Source: Candidatus Villigracilis affinis (lineage in GTDB: Bacteria > Chloroflexota > Anaerolineae > Anaerolineales > Villigracilaceae). From it: a stretch of 64,000 nucleotides of DNA. Positions 26,265 to 35,282 of this stretch are shown in pieces. The stretch lies in NCBI GenBank assembly GCA_016718275.1, contig JADKEA010000002.1:79191-143190 (forward strand), read 5' to 3'. The notes under the pieces were generated by a model. The model was not told the origin of the DNA, made no database searches, and saw nothing but the letters and a program-made list of their open reading frames with translations. Both the position numbers and the translations under genes were made by a program. Every line of letters begins with the position of its first letter. Position 1 is the stretch's first letter.

Positions 26265-26925
26265 CCTTGTCTCGTAAATTGACCCTCGAATTTCATTGTC
26301 ATACCCATGCTTCAAAAGATTCGCTTACCCGTCCCGAAGATTTGGTACGGGTGGCGCGGCGCAAGGGATTGGACCGCCTGGTTATCACCGACCATAATTC
26401 CATTGCAGGCGCGCGCGCGGCTCAGCACTGGACCCGGAACTGGTCATCGTGGGTGAGGAGATCATGACGACGAAAGGGGAGATTCTCGCCGCCTTTGTGT
26501 TGGAGGAAATTCCTCCTTTCTTAACTCCACAGGAAACGATTAAGCGCTTGAAGGATCAAGGGGCGTTCATCAGCGTATCTCACCCGTTTGACGAGTTGCG
26601 CGCGGGCGGTTGGCAGGAAAACGACTTGCTGGAGATCATTCCATTTGTGGATGCCATTGAAGTGTATAACTCACGCTGTATGCTGCCGCGATTTAATCGA
26701 AGAGCGCAAGAGTTTGCCGAAAAACACCACCTGGCTGGCACGGTCGGCTCGGATGCGCATGCGGCTTTCGAGGTGGGGCGATCTGTCATTTTGCTGGACC
26801 CGTTCACAGGTCCGAATGAGATGCGGAATGTTATTCGCGGAGCAAAGTTTCAGGTGAAATGGTCGCCTTGGTGGTTTCATCTTACGTCGAGAGTTGCATC
26901 GATACGGAAGAAATTTAAATCTTGA
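26261..26925 (+). pseudogene. PHP-domain phosphoesterase, split by a single-base deletion
   Basis: Two overlapping frames encode one PHP protein. The first part carries EFHCHTHAS and VITDHNSIAG; the second carries VSHPFDELRAGG and GSDAHAAFE, together the metal-binding motifs of PHP phosphoesterases, which cleave nucleotide or nucleic-acid phosphoesters. In the first frame the text turns to nonsense after AGARAAQ; adding one G near 26424 restores ALDPELVIVGEEIMTTKGE. The original gene would be 222 residues. Whether this is a sequencing error or a true mutation cannot be told, but two other single-base defects in the window favour error. The ATG overlaps the S24 gene stop. Confidence 0.82.
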
Positions 26926-26950
26926 CATGCTGTTTTAGGCATGATAATCT
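26922..26950 (+). promoter_or_regulatory. sigma70-type promoter of the cold-shock gene
   Basis: TTGACA (26922-26927), 17 bases, TAATCT (26945-26950). The -35 box overlaps the TGA stop of the PHP gene at 26923-26925. Confidence 0.72.
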
Positions 26951-26962
26951 TGCGCTCAGCAG

Positions 26963-26999
26963 GCCCGAATCGCCTTTGAAAGCGGAAAGGTGAACGGGC
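26963..26999 (+). promoter_or_regulatory. structured 5' leader of the cold-shock gene
   Basis: GCCCG (26963-26967) pairs with CGGGC (26995-26999) and an inner GCCTTT/AAAGGT helix adds to it. It lies in a leader of about 75 bases. Cold-shock genes are often controlled by temperature-sensitive leader structure; that function here is inferred. Confidence 0.45.
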
Positions 27000-27031
27000 T
27001 TCAATTTTTTTCTCAGCAGGAGTAAAGAAAG

Positions 27032-27244
27032 ATGTCTGAGCGTTTTGTTGGAACCGTCAAGTGGTTCAATTCGACCAAGGGCTACGGCTTTATTGGTCGG
27101 GATGGTGGTGAGGATGTGTTCGTACATTTCACTGCCATTCAGAGCGATGGCTACCGCAAGTTGGAGGCCGAACAGAAGGTGGAATTCTCCATCGAGGATG
27201 GCCCCAAAGGCTTGCAGGCGGCGAATGTAGTTCCGCTCTCGTAA
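27032..27244 (+). CDS. cold-shock domain protein (CspA family)
   Basis: A 70-residue single cold-shock domain with both RNA-binding motifs: KWFNSTKGYGFIGR (RNP1) and DVFVHFTAI (RNP2). Such proteins bind single-stranded nucleic acid and melt RNA secondary structure, acting as RNA chaperones in cold or growth transitions. AGCAGGAG lies upstream of the ATG. It is a single-gene unit with its own promoter, structured leader and terminator. Confidence 0.96.
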   Translation: MSERFVGTVKWFNSTKGYGFIGRDGGEDVFVHFTAIQSDGYRKLEAEQKVEFSIEDGPKGLQAANVVPLS

Positions 27245-27278
27245 GACTAAGCCTGACGGCTCAAGTTTTGCGAACAGG

Positions 27279-27312
27279 CAGGGTTGCCGTGAGGCAGCCC
27301 TGTTTTTATTTT
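27279..27312 (+). terminator. rho-independent terminator of the cold-shock gene
   Basis: CAGGGTTGCC, a GTGA loop and GGCAGCCCTG are followed by TTTTTATTTT. Confidence 0.85.
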
Positions 27313-27416
27313 AATGACATTTGTTACTGTCCTGCTTTTCAAGATGGGAATACAATCTCAAGTGCCAAAGCCGTAACTTTTTTGGGGAAAAAGCGACTTG
27401 ATACAAGGAGGCTTAC

Positions 27417-27683
27417 TTGTCATTCATAAACATTTTCAAAACTGATGCAACGAGGCGTGTGGCACTTTCGGCGGGGCATGTTGTGCCTGATTCTTCCCGC
27501 TGTGTGCAATGCGGTATTTGTACCTACAATTGTCCGATTGGGATCGATGTTCGCGCGCATGCCTGGATGGGAGAGGCGATCAAGCACAGCGAATGCTTGA
27601 CCTGTGGGGAATGCGTGGCTCGTTGTCCGCGTGGGGTGTTGCGTTTTGAGCGCACCGACTTGTTTACGGACGGTGCCAAATGA
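27417..27683 (+). CDS. 2x[4Fe-4S] ferredoxin-like subunit
   Basis: An 88-residue iron-sulfur protein with two cluster motifs, CVQCGICTYNCP (about residue 33) and CLTCGECVARCP (about 61). TTG is used as start: AAGGAGG lies five bases before it and no in-frame ATG precedes the clusters. The stop overlaps the ATG of the FAD oxidoreductase gene (ATGA), so it probably forms a complex with that flavoprotein and passes electrons between it and the membrane b-type cytochrome. The N-terminal 30 residues lack a signal, placing it in the cytoplasm. Confidence 0.9.
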   Translation: MSFINIFKTDATRRVALSAGHVVPDSSRCVQCGICTYNCPIGIDVRAHAWMGEAIKHSECLTCGECVARCPRGVLRFERTDLFTDGAK

Positions 27684-28978
27684 GATATATCGTGATCGGT
27701 TCAGGGGTTGCCGGGGTGGCTGCGATCGAAGCGATCCGTTCAAATGGGAAAGCTGGCGAGATCGTAATGGTGGGCGATGACCCGCACGGGTTCTATTCGC
27801 GCCCCGGGCTGGCTTACTTTCTGACGGGCGAATTGCACGACAAAGCTTTGTTTCCCCGCACGCGCGAAGATTATGCGCGACTCAATTTCAAATTTCAAAA
27901 GGGACGCGTGACCAAACTGCTTCCAACAGAAAAGGCCATTGCCCTGGATGGAAAAACGTATCTTTCTTACGATAAGCTGCTCATCGCTGTCGGGGCACAG
28001 GCCATGCCTTTGGCTGTTCCTGGCGCCAATCTTGAAGGCGTGGTCAAGCTCGACCATTTGGAAGATGCGCGCAGAATCCTGAAATTTGCCAGACGCGGAA
28101 AAACCGCTGTGGTGGTGGGCGGCGGCATCACAGCGCTTGAATTGGCGGAGGGGCTGTTATCACGCGGGGTGAAAGTGCATTACCTTTTGCGCGGAGATCG
28201 ATACTGGAGTAATGTGCTTGATGAATATGAATCGCGCATTATTGAGCGCCGTTTGCAGGAGGAAGGTGTTACTCTGCACTTCCATACGGAACTAGCCGAG
28301 ATCATGGGGAAAAGCCGTGTGAATGGACTCCGCTTAACAGATGGGCGCACGATGCGCTGTGACATCCTTGCTTATGCCATCGGAATTAAACCACGCGCGG
28401 AACTGGCTCGAGATGCGGGTCTTTCAGTTGACCGCGGCATTTTAACGAACGAATATTTACAAACCAACGATGAAAATATTTTTGCCGCTGGCGATGTGGC
28501 ACAGGTCTTTGACCCAGCCACAGGCAGGTCGGTGATCGACAGTTTGTGGCATCTTGCGCGAGATCAGGGTCATACGGCGGGGTTGAATATGACTGGTGAG
28601 CGGCAAACCTATGTCCGCAATACTCCCTTCAATGTGACACGGCTTGCAGGCCTGACCACCACGATCATCGGGTCGGTGGGGCAGGGACACGATGAAGACA
28701 TCGTCGGCATTGCGCGCGGTGACAGTGAAACGTTTCGGCAATTGCCCGATGCCATTGTGGCGCAAAGCGGATTCGACGTAAACCGTGTCCGCTTGATGGT
28801 TGGGGAAAAGACTTTGCTTGGTGCTGTGGTGATGGGTGATCAAACCATTTCCACTCCTTTGCAAAGGATCGTTCGGGATGGAATGGATATTACATCCATG
28901 CGCGATAAATTGCTTGCGCGCGATGCAAAGATCGCAGATGTGGTGGTGGATTTTTGGTCCAAATATAAAGCAAATTAA
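27680..28978 (+). CDS. FAD-dependent pyridine nucleotide-disulfide-type oxidoreductase
   Basis: The 432-residue flavoprotein has an N-terminal FAD dinucleotide-binding motif (VIGSGVAGVAAIEAIR), an NAD(P)H-binding motif (AVVVGGGITALELAEGL) and the second FAD motif ENIFAAGDVAQV. This is the layout of rubredoxin/ferredoxin reductases and the flavin domain of nitrite reductase. It is expected to transfer electrons between NAD(P)H and an iron-sulfur partner. The C-terminal extension (about 310-430) is not typical of ferredoxin reductase and may mediate subunit contact. Coupled to the ferredoxin gene and 84 bases ahead of the cytochrome b-like gene. Confidence 0.9.
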   Translation: MRYIVIGSGVAGVAAIEAIRSNGKAGEIVMVGDDPHGFYSRPGLAYFLTGELHDKALFPRTREDYARLNFKFQKGRVTKLLPTEKAIALDGKTYLSYDKLLIAVGAQAMPLAVPGANLEGVVKLDHLEDARRILKFARRGKTAVVVGGGITALELAEGLLSRGVKVHYLLRGDRYWSNVLDEYESRIIERRLQEEGVTLHFHTELAEIMGKSRVNGLRLTDGRTMRCDILAYAIGIKPRAELARDAGLSVDRGILTNEYLQTNDENIFAAGDVAQVFDPATGRSVIDSLWHLARDQGHTAGLNMTGERQTYVRNTPFNVTRLAGLTTTIIGSVGQGHDEDIVGIARGDSETFRQLPDAIVAQSGFDVNRVRLMVGEKTLLGAVVMGDQTISTPLQRIVRDGMDITSMRDKLLARDAKIADVVVDFWSKYKAN

Positions 28979-29015
28979 AAAAACAACCTGGATTTGCGGT
29001 AAAAATTTTTATAGC

Positions 29016-29034
29016 CTCAAGGCGGCACCTTGAG
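29016..29034 (+). other. weak hairpin between FAD oxidoreductase and cytochrome b-like genes
   Basis: CTCAAGG (29016-29022) and CCTTGAG (29028-29034) form a 7-base-pair stem followed by an AT-rich stretch. It could be a partial terminator or an RNA processing site within the redox cluster. Confidence 0.3.
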
Positions 29035-29062
29035 TTAAATATATTTTTCGGGAGGGCCGAGG

Positions 29063-29617
29063 ATGCTTCGAAGTAACAAGGAACTCTGGCTGGCGTTTGT
29101 GTTTTGTGTGTTGATCACGGGTTTGTATGGGGCGGTTGTGGTTTGGACACGGGAAATCCCCGCGGCGGGGGAATTGTTCGGCCATTCCATTGGCATTGTA
29201 GGTTTTGTGCTGATGTTGATGACAGAGCTTCTCTACAGCCTGCGAAAACGAAGCAGGAGTGCTGCGCTTGGACGAATGTCCACATGGCTGCAATTCCATA
29301 TTTTCACTGGATTGGTGGGGCCATTTATGGTTTTGCTGCATACTTCATGGAAATTTAACGGCCTCGCGGGCGCGACCACGCTGCTGACGGTCATCATCGT
29401 ATTCAGCGGTTTCATCGGCCGTTATATCTATACTCGGATTCCACGCACCATGGATGGGCTTGAAATAGAAGGTACGCTGTCACAGGAGGCACTCAAGCAG
29501 GCGCGGCGGCTGATGTCTCTTTGGCATACGGTGCACATTCCTATCGGTATGGCGTTGTTCATTTCCGCATTTATTCATGTCGGCGCGGCACTTTATTATG
29601 CCACGTTTCTGCGATAG
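29063..29617 (+). CDS. b-type-cytochrome-like membrane protein
   Basis: The 184-residue protein has about four membrane helices. His residues lie within them: ELFGHSIGIVGF, FHIFTGLVGPFMVLLHTSW and WHTVHIPIGMALFISAFIHVG. Paired transmembrane His residues of this kind bind b-type heme in membrane electron carriers such as ferric-reductase-like and formate-dehydrogenase gamma proteins; heme binding is inferred. A conserved loop RIPRTMDGLE lies between helices. CGGGAGGGCC precedes the ATG. Position between the flavoprotein and the 20-heme cytochrome suggests it carries electrons across the membrane. Confidence 0.75.
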   Translation: MLRSNKELWLAFVFCVLITGLYGAVVVWTREIPAAGELFGHSIGIVGFVLMLMTELLYSLRKRSRSAALGRMSTWLQFHIFTGLVGPFMVLLHTSWKFNGLAGATTLLTVIIVFSGFIGRYIYTRIPRTMDGLEIEGTLSQEALKQARRLMSLWHTVHIPIGMALFISAFIHVGAALYYATFLR

Positions 29618-29626
29618 GAGGGGATC

Positions 29627-31219
29627 ATGCAAAGTAATAATCGTCTCGGATGTTTTACAGGAACGGGGATTTTCGCCGCTCTGATAACCATTGTTGTATT
29701 TTTCGGGTTTGAGTTTTTTAGCGGAAATCAAATGTTCACCGCTGGCGCACTAAATGCCGTGGCAGATGAAGAAGTGTTGGGCGGTGTTAATTCGCATGCA
29801 CAGATCACGGAATGTTCGGCTTGCCATGCCGAGCCGTGGAGCGCCGAGAAAATGGCAGATCGCTGTGCGAAGTGTCACACGGATATCGCCGCGCAGATGT
29901 TCGATGTGGCACAACTACACGGCGCGATCATGCAAAAGAATAACACGCTGGCCTGTCGTGATTGTCACCCTGAACATCGTGGCGCAACGGCTTCATTGAC
30001 CGAGATGGGGGAGAACACCTTCCCGCATGAGGCGCTGGGATATTCATTGGAAGGGCATCAGCAAAAGGCGACGGGCGAGGCGTTCGTCTGCAAGGATTGC
30101 CATGGTGAGGATGTGACAACCTTCGCATCCGACTCCTGCGACAGCTGCCACCGTCAAATGGATATTGTCTTCACCCAAACACATGTCCTGTCTTTCGGGA
30201 CGGATTGTCTGGCCTGCCATGATGGCATCGACCGTTACGGCGACAACTTCAATCATAATCAATTCCCGTTTCAATTAACTGGCGAACATGCCGAAGCCAA
30301 CTGCACAGCGTGTCATCTCGATGCCCGCAGCATCGTGGATCTGCAGTCTGCGCCGCAGGATTGTTTCTCCTGTCATCGCGGAGACGATCCGCATGCGGGC
30401 ACCTATGGTAATGAATGTGGTGTCTGCCATTCATCAGAAGGCTGGCTTCCCGCGAAATTTGACCATAATTTATCCGCCTTTAAACTAGAAGGTGAACACA
30501 ATGAGGTAGCCTGCGAAAAGTGCCATGTGAATAACGTCTTCAAGGGTACGCCCAGCGACTGTTACTCCTGTCATCAGCAGGATGACGAGCACAATGGCCG
30601 TTTTGGAACCCAGTGTGAAACCTGTCATACACCGAAGAACTGGGAGAGCGCAAACTTTGACCATAACCTAACCGCCTTCAAGTTGGAGGGTGGGCACAGG
30701 GAAGTGCGCTGCGAACGCTGTCATGTGAATAATGTGTTCAAGGGTACGCCGACTGATTGTTATTCCTGCCATCAACAGGATGACGAGCACAACGGTAAGT
30801 TCGGCACAGATTGTGCATCCTGCCATAACACGAGTGACTGGGATGATGCTAACTTTGATCACAGCCGCACCAACTTCCCGTTGACGGGCGGGCATTCAGG
30901 AGTGGATTGCGAGCAATGCCATAAAGGTGACTCATTTACGGGTTTATCGAATGAGTGTGTGTCATGCCATGCCGACCCAACTTTCCATGCAGGCGTGTTT
31001 GGAAACAATTGCGCCACTTGCCATACCATCTTTGCATGGACACCTGCCGGATTTAATATTCAACACCCCGAGCCAATTGCTGAGGAAGGCGGGAATGGTG
31101 TGTTCCATGGCGGCGCTTCCTGTCGTCAATGTCATCCTTCCACTGTGCAGGAGGCCACATGTACAGCCTGTCACGATGGAAATGATTTTGAAGGCGGTGA
31201 AGGCGACGACGACGATTAA
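29627..31219 (+). CDS. membrane-tethered 20-heme c-type cytochrome
   Basis: The 530-residue protein has one N-terminal membrane helix (about 12-32), probably an uncleaved anchor, and 20 CXXCH motifs, so up to 20 covalent hemes on the outer face of the membrane. From about residue 208 it is built of four repeats of 66-70 residues, each with three CXXCH and distal His-bearing segments such as KFDHNLSAFKLEGEH. The C-terminus is a short acidic tail (GGEGDDDD). It is expected to act as an extended electron wire between the membrane b-type cytochrome and outer acceptors, for example the SLH-anchored heptaheme protein. GGAGGGG precedes the ATG. Confidence 0.93.
   Translation: MQSNNRLGCFTGTGIFAALITIVVFFGFEFFSGNQMFTAGALNAVADEEVLGGVNSHAQITECSACHAEPWSAEKMADRCAKCHTDIAAQMFDVAQLHGAIMQKNNTLACRDCHPEHRGATASLTEMGENTFPHEALGYSLEGHQQKATGEAFVCKDCHGEDVTTFASDSCDSCHRQMDIVFTQTHVLSFGTDCLACHDGIDRYGDNFNHNQFPFQLTGEHAEANCTACHLDARSIVDLQSAPQDCFSCHRGDDPHAGTYGNECGVCHSSEGWLPAKFDHNLSAFKLEGEHNEVACEKCHVNNVFKGTPSDCYSCHQQDDEHNGRFGTQCETCHTPKNWESANFDHNLTAFKLEGGHREVRCERCHVNNVFKGTPTDCYSCHQQDDEHNGKFGTDCASCHNTSDWDDANFDHSRTNFPLTGGHSGVDCEQCHKGDSFTGLSNECVSCHADPTFHAGVFGNNCATCHTIFAWTPAGFNIQHPEPIAEEGGNGVFHGGASCRQCHPSTVQEATCTACHDGNDFEGGEGDDDD
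30251..31054 (+). repeat. four tandem heme-triplet repeats within the 20-heme cytochrome gene
   Basis: Repeat units start at about 30251 (210 bases), 30461 (198), 30659 (198) and 30857. Units two and three are nearly identical at DNA level, including the VNNVFKGTP and CYSCHQQDDEHNG segments, which points to recent duplication. Each unit encodes three CXXCH sites. Confidence 0.85.
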
Positions 31220-31222
31220 TGT

Positions 31223-31255
31223 AAAAAAGCCCTGCAAAATTTGCAGGGCTTTTTT
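31223..31255. terminator. bidirectional terminator
   Basis: AAAAAAGCCCTGCAAA and its inverse form a long stem with A and T tracts on both sides, between the convergent 20-heme cytochrome and ATP-grasp genes. Confidence 0.9.
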
Positions 31256-31259
31256 GATT

Positions 31260-32402
31260 CTATTTTTTCTTTGGTGAGTCCGGCACGTATTCGCGTGGTT
31301 CCAACATCCCCCAGCGGCTTGCGCCGAGATAAAGAATATCGAGCACGAGGTCTTCATAGCGAATGCCTTCAGCTTTGGCTTGCAAGCACAGGTCGCTGTA
31401 ATCGGGGGTTAGGCCAGGCAGGGTGTTGATCTCCATGACGCGCGGATTGCCATCTTCATCGAGGCGGATGTCAGTACGAGAGACGTCCAATGTGTTCAGG
31501 AGTTGGTGCGCGCGCAAGGCGTAATACTTCAATTTCTTTTCCAACTCAGGTTCGATCTCTGCGGGGCAGAAATAACCGGGGGATCCATCTGCGCCCACGT
31601 CTTTTGATTTCGCTTCAAGACCATAAACCCACGGAGTCACGGAACGGGTGCTGTCCAATTCGAGGACGGGGAAACGATGGAAGCCATCTTTTTCATACCA
31701 TTCGGGGTGGCGGGAATATAGTTTTGAATCGGCTCGGCCTAAAATACCAACGGTGAATTCGCGGCCGGGCAAAAAGGTTTCCACAAGCGCAGGTTGTTGA
31801 TAGACATTGACAATATATTGGGCGCGCTCGCGTAATTCCTTCTCGTTGTTGACGATGGCTTTCATGTCCACGCCCATGCCTGTGCCTTCACGGGCTGGCT
31901 TGACGAAGAGCGGAAACTTTAGTTCAGGGCGCAAGGGCTCATCGCCGACATTGAATTCCTGGAATGGGGCAACGGGCAGGCGGCGGTCACGCCAGATGCG
32001 TTTGGTTAATGTTTTGTCGAGGGAAATTCCGTTCGCGAGAACGCGAGAACCCGTGTATGGGATGCCGAGCATTTCCAGCAAGGCAGGCACCTGTGCTTCA
32101 CGCGCATCGCCCCCAAGACCTTCGGCGATGTTGAAGCAAATATCAGGCTGAACTTCGCGGAGGGCGTAGGGCAGGTCTCTGTCAGCCTGGATAAAGATAG
32201 TTGTGTGGCCATCAGTTTCGAGCGCGGCGCGAAGCGAGTCAATTGTCTCAATATGATCGAAATCGGCGAAGGCGTCCGGCGGCACCCCTTCGGGTTTTTG
32301 CTGATTGTCATCCTTGATGTTTGCCAGAACGGCAACCTTCCAGTAGCGCTTCATACGGCGACTGGGAGGTTTTCCTTCTTCGCGATTTGGGGTTTCAGAC
32401 AT
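31260..32402 (-). CDS. D-alanine-D-alanine-ligase-like ATP-grasp protein
   Basis: A 380-residue ATP-grasp enzyme. The D-Ala-D-Ala ligase-like features are PDICFNIAEGLGGDAREAQ (in part), LGIPYTGS, LDKTLTKRI, FPLFVKPAREGTGMG (ATP-binding loop), and the metal-binding VMEINTLPGLTPD at the C-terminal end. An insertion (about 265-300, KDVGADGSPGYFCPAEI) and a C-terminal extension set it apart from canonical Ddl, so the ligated substrates may differ. ATG at 32402 is chosen because AAAGGAGAAAAG precedes it; upstream in-frame codons give a hydrophobic, unlikely tail. It stands alone, divergent from the ATPase operon. Confidence 0.85.
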   Translation of the reverse strand: MSETPNREEGKPPSRRMKRYWKVAVLANIKDDNQQKPEGVPPDAFADFDHIETIDSLRAALETDGHTTIFIQADRDLPYALREVQPDICFNIAEGLGGDAREAQVPALLEMLGIPYTGSRVLANGISLDKTLTKRIWRDRRLPVAPFQEFNVGDEPLRPELKFPLFVKPAREGTGMGVDMKAIVNNEKELRERAQYIVNVYQQPALVETFLPGREFTVGILGRADSKLYSRHPEWYEKDGFHRFPVLELDSTRSVTPWVYGLEAKSKDVGADGSPGYFCPAEIEPELEKKLKYYALRAHQLLNTLDVSRTDIRLDEDGNPRVMEINTLPGLTPDYSDLCLQAKAEGIRYEDLVLDILYLGASRWGMLEPREYVPDSPKKK

Positions 32403-32520
32403 CTTTTCTCCTTTGTTCATTGAAGATGTGATAATCCAGATTAGTTTGGGCAATAATAGCGCAAGCTGTGTAGATGACAAGGGTCAGAAACATTTCTTAA
32501 GGTAACAGGTTGATTGCAAC

Positions 32521-32549
32521 TAGACAATCATTCCCCTTTCAGGTATCAT
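32521..32549 (+). promoter_or_regulatory. promoter of the F1 ATPase operon
   Basis: TAGACA (32521-32526), 17 bases, TATCAT (32544-32549), giving a leader of about 120 bases before atpA. Confidence 0.6.
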
Positions 32550-32615
32550 TGTCGCGCTTGTACTCTTACTCACGAAGGGGTGTGGGGCGGGGAAACGGGC
32601 GAAAATTACACATAT

Positions 32616-32640
32616 ACCCGGATAACGCCCTTATCCGGGT
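32616..32640 (+). promoter_or_regulatory. hairpin in the atpA leader
   Basis: ACCCGGATAA and TTATCCGGGT form a perfect 10-base-pair stem with a CGCCC loop 37 bases before the atpA ATG, followed by TTCTTGTCC. It may attenuate or stabilise the transcript; the T run is too weak for a confident terminator. Confidence 0.5.
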
Positions 32641-32676
32641 TCTTGTCCTAATAAGAATCTTGGTGGAGGCTACCTA

Positions 32677-34341
<1,665 letters not shown>

Positions 34342-34379
34342 ACCATCCGATTAAAGACCAAGGACTAAAGGACTAACCT

Positions 34380-35270
34380 ATGGCTTCCGCTCGTGAGATG
34401 CGACTCAGAATAAAGAGTGTCAAGAACATTTCGCAGGTCACGCGCGCTTTGGAAACAGTGAGTGCGAGCAAGGTCCGCAAGGCAATCAATGCGGTCACTG
34501 CTACGCGTTCCTATGCAACAAAAGCATGGCAGGTTTTGAGACATGTTGCGGAGCAACCCGGCCGCGACAGCCTGCATCCGCTTTTGGCGCATCGTAAATC
34601 GGTGAATAATACACTGGTGGTTGTAGTAACAGGTGACCGCGGTCTCGCGGGTGCCTACAATTCCAATGTGATCCGCTTTACTTCCCAGCGCTTTGACTCG
34701 AATCCTGTTCCAGTAAAATATATCGCCGTCGGCCGCAAAGGCCGCGACCTGATGATCCGCCGTGGTAAGAATGTGATTGCTGATTTCAGCAATCTTCCCG
34801 CCGCGCCAAGTTTTGCCGACGTTTCCGCCATTGGCCGCCTTGCGGTTGAAGAATTCAACAGTGGCGCTGTGGATGAGGTCTATCTCGTTTACACTGACTT
34901 CGTCAATATGGGACGTCAAATCGCGACGGTTAAGAAACTCCTGCCGCTCGACCTCGAAGGCGAAGGCCTTGTTGAAGATTTTGGAAACAAATCCACGGGC
35001 CCTGCTGCGGCGTATGAGTATGAACCTGATATGCGTGAGATCCTCGATGAGATCATTCCGCGCTTTACCGCTTTGCAGGTCTATCAGGCTGTTTTGGAAT
35101 CACAGGCCAGCGAACATGCGGCTCGTATGATTGCCATGCGTAACGCCACCGATAATGCCAAAGAACTGGTCGGCGCTTTGCAACTGGCATACAACAAAGT
35201 TCGTCAGCAAGGCATCACGAACGATATCTTAGACATTGTGGGCGGCGCAGAAGCGCTGGCTGCGAAATAA
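34380..35270 (+). CDS. atpG: F1 ATP synthase subunit gamma
   Basis: The 296-residue gamma subunit is the rotating central shaft. Its two coiled-coil ends are conserved: REMRLRIKSVKNISQVTRAL at the N-terminus and ASEHAARMIAMRNATDNAKEL near the C-terminus (each in part), with VTGDRGLAGAYNSNV in the middle Rossmann-like domain. Length is normal. It lies 38 bases after atpA and 12 bases before atpD. Confidence 0.97.
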   Translation: MASAREMRLRIKSVKNISQVTRALETVSASKVRKAINAVTATRSYATKAWQVLRHVAEQPGRDSLHPLLAHRKSVNNTLVVVVTGDRGLAGAYNSNVIRFTSQRFDSNPVPVKYIAVGRKGRDLMIRRGKNVIADFSNLPAAPSFADVSAIGRLAVEEFNSGAVDEVYLVYTDFVNMGRQIATVKKLLPLDLEGEGLVEDFGNKSTGPAAAYEYEPDMREILDEIIPRFTALQVYQAVLESQASEHAARMIAMRNATDNAKELVGALQLAYNKVRQQGITNDILDIVGGAEALAAK

Positions 35271-35282
35271 CTGGAGGAAATC

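Noticed and set aside
30251..31054. Regularly spaced repeats that could be mistaken for a repeat array
   Set aside because: They are codon-phased, 198-210 bases long and encode heme-binding triplets; there are no short repeats with unique spacers.
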